A stretch of DNA of 48,641 bases from an uncultured Bacilli bacterium (GTDB taxonomy: Bacteria > Bacillota_I > Bacilli_A > RF39 > UBA660), in contig CAKOIE010000007.1 of assembly GCA_934086395.1 (NCBI GenBank), positions 1 to 48,641 on the forward strand, read 5' to 3'. Positions 43,452 through 48,641 of this stretch are shown in pieces. Numbering within the stretch: position 1 is the first letter of the stretch; the number at the start of each line of letters is the position of its first letter. Below the pieces are notes generated by a model. It had not been told where the DNA came from. It was given only the letters and a program-made list of their open reading frames with translations, and searched no databases. The position numbers and the translations under genes were made by a program.

Positions 43452-43642
43452 CACAAACTCCTTTATTACTACCTTAATTTTAACAAAAAAAATCATTTAT
43501 AATCAATATCTTATCAATAAATAAATACATTTATTTACATCTATTTTCATACATTTTCTAATAATTAACTATATTAACATACAACCTAATCATTCATTAT
43601 TATTAATACCAAATCTTTATCAACATTTATAAATAATCCATC

Positions 43643-43668
43643 AAAAAAGCACTCTTTCGAGCGCTTTC
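43643..43668 (-). terminator. Terminator after hsp20
   Basis: On the minus strand AGCGCTC, a GAAA tetraloop and GAGTGCT form a 7-bp stem with one wobble, followed by six T. It starts a few bases after the hsp20 stop. Confidence 0.92.
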
Positions 43669-43672
43669 ATAA

Positions 43673-44065
43673 TTATTTAATTTCAATAGTTTTCTTAGTT
43701 TCAACTTTTTCTTCTTTAGGAATAGTAATATTTAAGATACCATTTTCAAATTTAGCATCTATTTTATCAACATCAATATCACCTAAAGCAAAAGATCTAC
43801 TAAATGAACCGAATGTTCTTTCTTTTCTAATATAATTTTTCTTAGTTTCTTTTTCTTCTTTCTCCTTAGAAGCACTAACAGTTAAATAACCATCTTTAAC
43901 TTCTAATTTAATATCTTTCTTATTGTATCCCGGTACATCCATTTCCACATGGTACATACCATCCTCCTCATAGATATCACATTTTACATCATTTTTTCTT
44001 ACAACTGGTTTAAAGAAATCATCTAAATCATCATCGAAGAAAAAACCTCTTGGGATTATATTCAT
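43673..44065 (-). CDS. hsp20: Hsp20/alpha-crystallin family small heat-shock protein
   Basis: A 130-residue small heat-shock protein. The alpha-crystallin domain runs from about 28 to 118, with CDIYEEDGMYHVEMDVPGYNK, KLEVKDGYLTVSASKEKEEK and FARSF-like SFSRSFALGD, ending in FENGILNITIPKEE, the conserved A-x-x-x-N-G-h-L motif. A short C-terminal tail follows. The family forms oligomers that hold unfolded proteins. The -35 box of its promoter overlaps a CIRCE operator, so HrcA is the likely repressor. The ribosome site (AAGGAAG) is somewhat far from the ATG. Confidence 0.95.
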   Translation of the reverse strand: MNIIPRGFFFDDDLDDFFKPVVRKNDVKCDIYEEDGMYHVEMDVPGYNKKDIKLEVKDGYLTVSASKEKEEKETKKNYIRKERTFGSFSRSFALGDIDVDKIDAKFENGILNITIPKEEKVETKKTIEIK

Positions 44066-44095
44066 AATCTAATCACTCTTCCTTTCACAATTATA

Positions 44096-44124
44096 GTTAT
44101 ACCACTCTAATTAGCACTTGTCAA
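44096..44124 (-). promoter_or_regulatory. Sigma-A promoter of hsp20
   Basis: On the minus strand TTGACA (44119-44124) and TATAAC (44096-44101) are separated by exactly 17 bases. The -35 falls within the CIRCE element. Confidence 0.88.
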
Positions 44125-44137
44125 GTGAAAGTGCTAA
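44111..44137. promoter_or_regulatory. CIRCE operator (HrcA site) for hsp20
   Basis: TTAGCACTT, 9 bases, AAGTGCTAA: the CIRCE consensus TTAGCACTC-N9-GAGTGCTAA with one change in each arm, still a perfect palindrome. It covers the hsp20 -35 box. No hrcA gene is in the window. Confidence 0.93.
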
Positions 44138-44144
44138 AATATTT

Positions 44145-44438
44145 TTAAATATTTAAATTAATTAAATTAGAAATATCATTATTAAATAAATAAACCATTA
44201 AATTTTTATTTATCTTATTAACCTCATCTTTAAGAATATCTAAATTCTTTAAACAAATATCTTTTCTATATAACAAAATATCCTTGAAATTAACAACTCC
44301 AATACTCTTCAAATAATCTAGCACTTCTCTAATATTTTGCTCATAATAATTAAAATTATTCTTATCTTGACTACTAAAATTATATTTTACAACTTTTAAT
44401 TCTTCTAAAGTAACATATTCTTCTAAATAATCTATCAT
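44145..44438 (-). CDS. Small helical hypothetical protein, last in three-gene operon
   Basis: A 97-residue protein with no recognised family. Its ATG overlaps the TGA of the 621-residue neighbour (ATGA), a sign of translational coupling. The sequence is largely helical with several Asn, Leu and Ile (NYYEQNIREVLDYLKSIGVVNF), followed by DILLYRKDICLKNLDILK. It may be a remote repeat of the neighbour's helical units. There is no membrane helix. The hsp20 CIRCE operator lies 8 bases beyond its stop. Confidence 0.75.
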   Translation of the reverse strand: MIDYLEEYVTLEELKVVKYNFSSQDKNNFNYYEQNIREVLDYLKSIGVVNFKDILLYRKDICLKNLDILKDEVNKINKNLMVYLFNNDISNLINLNI

Positions 44439-46300
44439 AATGTACTAACCTCATTATCTCTATAAACAACTTTTTTTAAGCTTTCATATTCAGCCATATT
44501 TAAATCCATATTATATGATAAAGCATAAAGTAAAGCTTCCTTCTCATTTACTCTATTTGTTGTTAAACATTTAAATATACTATACGTTTTAATTCTAGAA
44601 ACAATCTTATTATCAAAAACAAACTCTGTTTTTCTTCTAATACTTCCAAAATAAGGATCATTAAAAGTCGTAATACGCATACCAGAATCAAGTAAAGACA
44701 AAATAGGATACTCTTTAATTAATAAATCTATTTCTTTTTCGTCAAGAACATCCTTATTCTTAATCATTTCTTCATACTTATCATTCTTTTTATAAGGACA
44801 ATTTTCACTATAATTATCCCACATATCTAAACCATTCTTATAAGCAAACAAGATTCTTTTAATAATCAAAGATTTAATATTTCTAAGTGTTAATTCTGGT
44901 TTATCATGAATATACTCACTATATCCCATTTCTATAAACATATCTATTGCTTTAGCTAAATCCAAAATTAGTAATACACTAAAACTTTTAAAATCTTCTT
45001 CATCTCTTAAATCAAAGCCATATGAATCAAGCACTTTTATATTTTTACATAATAAATCAAAATCAGTACTAAATACATTTAAAGCATCTTTTAAAATAGC
45101 ATCAGCGTTAATTCCCATTTCCTTAAGAATTACATAATTTTTATAATTATCATCGGAATTATTATTAAAAAACATAACATTATTTATAACCGCTTTATTT
45201 ATTTCATTTACACCACATGATGTTAATAGTTCAGCATTTTTCTTAAAATTATCTAATCCACCATCTAAATATATAGCAGTATACCTTTTTAATATATCAT
45301 CTAAATCTTCCTTGTTAAAACTATAGTCATTTATCAAAACATTATTAACAATTTCAAAAATTTCTTTACTTGATTCTGTTAAAAGAAGTCCTAAAATACG
45401 TCCATTATTATTAATTCTACTCAATTTAGTATTATCATTTAAATATTTTAAAAACGATTCAAGTTTTTCTATATCACAACTATTTAATTTATTTTTATAA
45501 TTAGTATGTAATTCTTCATAATTAAAATTATATTTACTAAATAAACTATTAAAATCTACAACTTTATCTTCTTTTAACTTATCAACTTTTTTCTTACGAT
45601 TAACTCTAGATTTTTCTTTAGGAACATATTCAAAACTAACCATATTTTCAAATGGATTTGCTTTATTATCTACTTTAATTTCATTAACTTTATCTGCAAT
45701 ATCTTCCATAATTTTTGCATTAGATTCCCCAACTTTAGTATATTTAACCGGAGTCTTTGCTTTCTTACTAAACTTCCTAATTAAAGAAATATTATATCTA
45801 TTTAAATAATCCATAGCCTCTTCAAATAATGCATCTGTACTATCTTTTTCATACAAATATATTAATTTTTCAACCAAGTCATAATCACTTTCTAACAAAC
45901 AAGAATTATTATTTAATCTTAAAATAAAATCTTTAACAGTATCAGAATCACTACTATTTGAATTTACATATCTAACTATTAACTCTTTAAATCTATCTAT
46001 TATTTTGTTTTCATCATCAGTTAACTTAATACTAGAATTATCACCATTAAAAGACATAATCTTACTCTTTAAATCATTAAACCCTAACATAAAATCTTTT
46101 TTATCTTCATCATCATCTTTAAATAATTCCAAAATTAAATTTTCACTAATACCTATTATAAAATCATACATATAAGAAGAATTTTCATTAATTTGATGTA
46201 ATACATCCTTAAAATAAGACACATTTTTATTATTATCATTATTATCTAAATCTTCTATATATTTATTACATAACGAAATAACAAATTCTTTCTCACTCAT
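44435..46300 (-). CDS. Large helical hypothetical protein with mTERF-like repeats
   Basis: I do not recognise the family of this 621-residue protein. The N-terminal ~120 residues are acidic and helical, a basic low-complexity linker (KEKSRVNRKKKVDKLKEDK) lies near 230-248, and the second half is built of repeated helical units with ends of the form LxxxGI or LxSxG, such as AELLTSCGVNEINKAV, VILKEMGINADAILKDA and KVLDSYGFDLRDEE. That spacing resembles helical-repeat scaffolds. There is no catalytic motif or TM helix. A good ribosome site (AAAGGGG) precedes the ATG. The stop is TGA, overlapped with the next gene. Operon context: 46331-47137 upstream, 44145-44438 downstream. Confidence 0.75.
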   Translation of the reverse strand: MSEKEFVISLCNKYIEDLDNNDNNKNVSYFKDVLHQINENSSYMYDFIIGISENLILELFKDDDEDKKDFMLGFNDLKSKIMSFNGDNSSIKLTDDENKIIDRFKELIVRYVNSNSSDSDTVKDFILRLNNNSCLLESDYDLVEKLIYLYEKDSTDALFEEAMDYLNRYNISLIRKFSKKAKTPVKYTKVGESNAKIMEDIADKVNEIKVDNKANPFENMVSFEYVPKEKSRVNRKKKVDKLKEDKVVDFNSLFSKYNFNYEELHTNYKNKLNSCDIEKLESFLKYLNDNTKLSRINNNGRILGLLLTESSKEIFEIVNNVLINDYSFNKEDLDDILKRYTAIYLDGGLDNFKKNAELLTSCGVNEINKAVINNVMFFNNNSDDNYKNYVILKEMGINADAILKDALNVFSTDFDLLCKNIKVLDSYGFDLRDEEDFKSFSVLLILDLAKAIDMFIEMGYSEYIHDKPELTLRNIKSLIIKRILFAYKNGLDMWDNYSENCPYKKNDKYEEMIKNKDVLDEKEIDLLIKEYPILSLLDSGMRITTFNDPYFGSIRRKTEFVFDNKIVSRIKTYSIFKCLTTNRVNEKEALLYALSYNMDLNMAEYESLKKVVYRDNEVSTL

Positions 46301-46330
46301 ACATATTCCCCTTTCTATTTAATTTACCTT

Positions 46331-47137
46331 TTATTCTTCTTTTAACTTTTCATAAGCATTAATATATTCATTTATAAGTTTAATACTATAGTTATATAAT
46401 GAACTATTTCCTAAATTATTTTTAGCTTTATTCATTTCACTATACATTCCTGTAATTAATGTAACCATTCTTAAATCAGGATTATCTTCTTCCAAATTAC
46501 CATTTATATAATCCTCTATCATATCTTTTGAAACACCATTTATTAAGTTAGATTCATCTTTAATAATTTTCTCTATCTTTTCAAATAACTTTTTATCTTC
46601 TTCACTTATCTTTTTATTAGTAATTGCCAGTCTTACATTTGACTTACCAACTTCCTGTTTAATCTTTCCTTTTTCATATAAAGTAATATTTAAAGAATCT
46701 AATAAAGAATCTAACTCATCTAAATTAGCAATTGTATCATTTATTCCATCTTTAGTTATAATTTTATTATATTTATCTTTTATCTCATTAGATATATCAC
46801 TATTTATCTTAGAAAAATAAGCATTAATATTAATAACTAAATTATTTATATAAAGAATTGCTTGTTCATATTTTTCTTTAAAAAACATACTAGATGGATT
46901 ACTATTATACATTTTAATAACAGTCATATTCATATTAAAAGCATCTAATAATTCATTGTAATTATCCTGATCATACTCTTTTAATATATTACTAATATCT
47001 AATCTATCAATTTTAATAAAAACATCCATACTAAAAGGAAATTCCATACTATATTTATTACATATATTATTAATTATTTCAGTTTTAACACTATTATTGC
47101 TTGATAATAAATTACTAAATTTTTCTAATATATTCAT
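46331..47137 (-). CDS. Helical hypothetical protein, first in three-gene operon
   Basis: A 268-residue, almost entirely helical protein: NILEKFSNLLSSNNSVKTEI at the start, then long charged helices with DELDSLLDSLNITLYEKGK and SEEDKKLFEKIEKIIKDE. No known motif, signal peptide or TM helix is visible. It starts 30 bases before the 621-residue gene and is the first gene of the unit, with GTAGGTG before its ATG. The three proteins probably act together, but their job is unknown. Its 140-base upstream region is shared with the divergent plus-strand gene at 47290. Confidence 0.75.
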   Translation of the reverse strand: MNILEKFSNLLSSNNSVKTEIINNICNKYSMEFPFSMDVFIKIDRLDISNILKEYDQDNYNELLDAFNMNMTVIKMYNSNPSSMFFKEKYEQAILYINNLVININAYFSKINSDISNEIKDKYNKIITKDGINDTIANLDELDSLLDSLNITLYEKGKIKQEVGKSNVRLAITNKKISEEDKKLFEKIEKIIKDESNLINGVSKDMIEDYINGNLEEDNPDLRMVTLITGMYSEMNKAKNNLGNSSLYNYSIKLINEYINAYEKLKEE

Positions 47138-47237
47138 ATCAACACCTACTATCTAAACTTTACCATATTTTTTATGACATATCAATTTATAAAATGTAAA
47201 CTTTTTGTATATTTACAATAATTTGTATATCAGTAAT

Positions 47238-47267
47238 TTGACAAAAAAATACAATAAATAATAATAT
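47238..47267 (+). promoter_or_regulatory. Promoter of the plus-strand membrane protein gene
   Basis: TTGACA (47238-47243) and TAATAT (47262-47267) are separated by 18 bases on the plus strand, about 20 bases before the ribosome site of the gene starting at 47290. Confidence 0.65.
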
Positions 47268-47289
47268 TTAAATAGGAATGAGGATTATT

Positions 47290-47883
47290 GTGAAAAAACA
47301 AGCAAACAAAAATAAAAATGATATTATTAAAATAGAAATTAATTTTGGTTTAATTGAAGGATATAATATAGAAGAAATTGGTAAAATAAAAGCAAAAAAG
47401 TCTGAATTATTTGATGAAATAAAAAAAATAGATAGCAAAATTCAGGAAAAAGTTCAAAATAATTTAGAAAAAAATAATTATATTATATATGGAATAACAA
47501 AAAATAAAAAAATAAAAGGAATATATATTTTTAAAGAAGAAAATAATAGCTTAATTAATACCGAAAGAATATTTACAAACGAAATAGATGATAATATAAA
47601 AAATAAATATGATAAATATTTACTAAAATCATATACAGAATTAGTTGCAAACGGTATATATAATAGCGTCATCATTGGAGATAATGTTCTTAAACCTAAA
47701 CAACAAAAAAAGAAGAAAAAAAATAAAATATCCATATTATTTGGATTTATAATAGGATTTTTAATAAGTTATATTATATTTGAAAATATTTTAATAGCAT
47801 TAGTATTCGGATTATTAGTAGGGATTTCACCCACAGAAGCAGAAACAATCATATCCAAAAAAAGAAACAAGGAGAAAAAATAA
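47290..47883 (+). CDS. Small membrane protein with two C-terminal TM helices, unknown
   Basis: The likely start is GTG at 47290, with GAGG 6 bases upstream; the ATG at 47278 has AGGA directly against it. The 197-residue product has a Lys/Glu/Ile-rich N-terminal half (IKIEINFGLIEGYNIEEIGK, then mixed alpha/beta), a poly-Lys segment near 140-147, and two adjacent TM helices (about 149-168 and 169-187, FGFIIGFLISYIIFENILIA and VFGLLVGISP). The basic stretch before the membrane segment fits a cytoplasmic N-terminus. No family is recognised. It is followed by a strong terminator. Confidence 0.78.
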   Translation: MKKQANKNKNDIIKIEINFGLIEGYNIEEIGKIKAKKSELFDEIKKIDSKIQEKVQNNLEKNNYIIYGITKNKKIKGIYIFKEENNSLINTERIFTNEIDDNIKNKYDKYLLKSYTELVANGIYNSVIIGDNVLKPKQQKKKKKNKISILFGFIIGFLISYIIFENILIALVFGLLVGISPTEAETIISKKRNKEKK

Positions 47884-47937
47884 AACTTGTTTTAATATAA
47901 ATAACAGTAAATAAGAGTAAATAATTTTAATTATTCA

Positions 47938-47980
47938 AAATTAGATAAAATGCATAAAAATAATTTTATCTAATTTTTTT
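47938..47980 (+). terminator. Terminator after the plus-strand membrane protein gene
   Basis: Perfect 14-bp arms (AAATTAGATAAAAT and ATTTTATCTAATTT) with an 11-base loop and a following T run on the plus strand. The symmetry may also stop minus-strand transcripts from the transposase. Confidence 0.9.
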
Positions 47981-48080
47981 CTTCTCAAAATAGTAATTTT
48001 TTTATCACGACAAAAAGAACCTGTAAAGGTTAGAAAAATTTTTAAAAAATGTGGATTTCAAAGAACAATTATAGTATAAT

Positions 48081-48641
48081 TTAATCATCAAATCTTAATT
48101 GAAAATTAATTTCTAAATTATTAAGATCTGAGATGGTTGAAGTAAGTGATTTTAATAGATTGGCACTTACTTCTTTTATTTTGAGTTTTAATGACTTTGT
48201 TAAAAGATTACCTAATTCTAATAATTGTCTAATAGCATGTGCAAATTGAATAAAGTAATAATGACATTTCATTGAATTATCGTTTCTACTGTTTAAATGA
48301 GTTATATCAAAAGTTCTATGTTTTTGTGTGTAAAAACCTTCATTTTCAATTTTCCACCTTTTTCTACCAAGTTGAACGACCATCTCAATATTATCGTTAT
48401 CCATTTTTATATTACTTATATACCTAAATATAGTAGTTTTACTTTTTTTAATTTCATTATATTTAAAAACATTAATAAGATTATTATTGAATTCTATGTT
48501 AGAAGATAAAAAATAATTGGCTTTGTTTGTTTCATTTAACAATTTGATATTTTCTTCAAAAGTGTTATTTATATCTCTTAATCTATCTGGTTTTAAATTA
48601 AAAATGAAAAGCCAATGATATTTTTTACAAATATTAATTAT
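48081..48641 (-). CDS. IS4-like transposase, C-terminal part (cut by window edge)
   Basis: The minus-strand frame is open from the right edge to a stop at 48081, giving 186 residues. The edge portion reads KKYHWLFIFNLKPDRLRDI, and the later segment VQLGRKRWKIENEGFYTQKH holds the catalytic Glu helix (R-W-K-I-E) of DDE transposases in the IS4 superfamily, followed by HLNSRNDNSMKCHYYFIQFA. The N-terminal two Asp residues lie outside the window. The inverted repeat that would end the element is not identified between 47980 and 48080. The copy seems intact as far as visible. Confidence 0.85.
   Translation of the reverse strand: MINICKKYHWLFIFNLKPDRLRDINNTFEENIKLLNETNKANYFLSSNIEFNNNLINVFKYNEIKKSKTTIFRYISNIKMDNDNIEMVVQLGRKRWKIENEGFYTQKHRTFDITHLNSRNDNSMKCHYYFIQFAHAIRQLLELGNLLTKSLKLKIKEVSANLLKSLTSTISDLNNLEINFQLRFDD

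Noticed and set aside
47980..48080. Terminal inverted repeat of the insertion sequence
   Set aside because: Only one end of the element is in the window, so the repeat cannot be compared with its partner.
1..48641. Mycoplasma genetic code (TGA as Trp)
   Set aside because: Trp codons read TGG throughout and TGA ends wecB, the Fic gene and the 621-residue gene; no conserved protein needs TGA read-through.

Overview
The window is very AT-rich, densely coded DNA from a low-GC Gram-positive relative, most likely a Bacilli/Mycoplasmatota-type uncultured or gut bacterium (inference from gene families, Shine-Dalgarno sites of AGGAGG type, a CIRCE/HrcA operator and strong AT bias). Tryptophan is written as TGG, and TGA ends at least three genes (at 4645, 6199 and 44435), so the standard bacterial code applies, not the Mycoplasma code. 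Almost every gene lies on the minus strand. Only two small genes (41596-41847 and 47290-47883) are on the plus strand.

Layout, left to right. 1-4.6 kb: 5' part of a tRNA-dihydrouridine synthase, a PduL-type phosphotransacylase, a MacB/FtsX-type ABC transporter, phosphatidylserine synthase and a HAD-GtrA fusion. 4.6-6.1 kb: a Fic protein whose catalytic His is Gln, and a decayed DUF4143 ATPase. 6.2-24.3 kb: a large cell-surface polysaccharide locus. It holds the three genes for a ManNAc-GlcNAc-PP-undecaprenol linkage unit (TagO/WecA, TagA/WecG, MnaA/WecB), a TagGH-type ABC exporter, a GDP-heptose pathway (GmhA, HddA and a fused HddC-GmhB) with a sugar epimerase, two stand-alone GT2 enzymes, a GtrB-like GT2, two tandem GT8-GT2 fusions, and a Wzy-like/GT4 fusion. 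Read together, these suggest a wall-teichoic-acid-like or S-layer-like glycan containing heptose.

24.4-30.6 kb: a zincin-like protein, TruA, a pair of degenerate ECF-type ATPases with no EcfT, a pentapeptide-like protein, a CtpA protease and a membrane-anchored thioredoxin-like protein. 30.8-41.4 kb: a BrkB/YihY membrane protein, a substrate-binding-domain/GGDEF sensor with a degenerate GGDEF motif, a small membrane protein, LigA, PcrA, an intact DUF4143 ATPase bracketed by three 38-bp palindromic units, and GltX. 41.5-48.6 kb: small orphan genes, tRNA-Glu(CTC), Hsp20 under a textbook CIRCE operator, a three-gene operon of unknown helical proteins, and a transposase cut by the right edge.

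Many transcription units end in clear hairpin plus T-tract terminators, which delimit the operons. Nothing here is a proven new system. The best candidates for a second look are the 38-bp palindrome/ATPase cassette, the fused glycosyltransferases of the heptose glycan locus, and the degenerate ECF ATPase pair.
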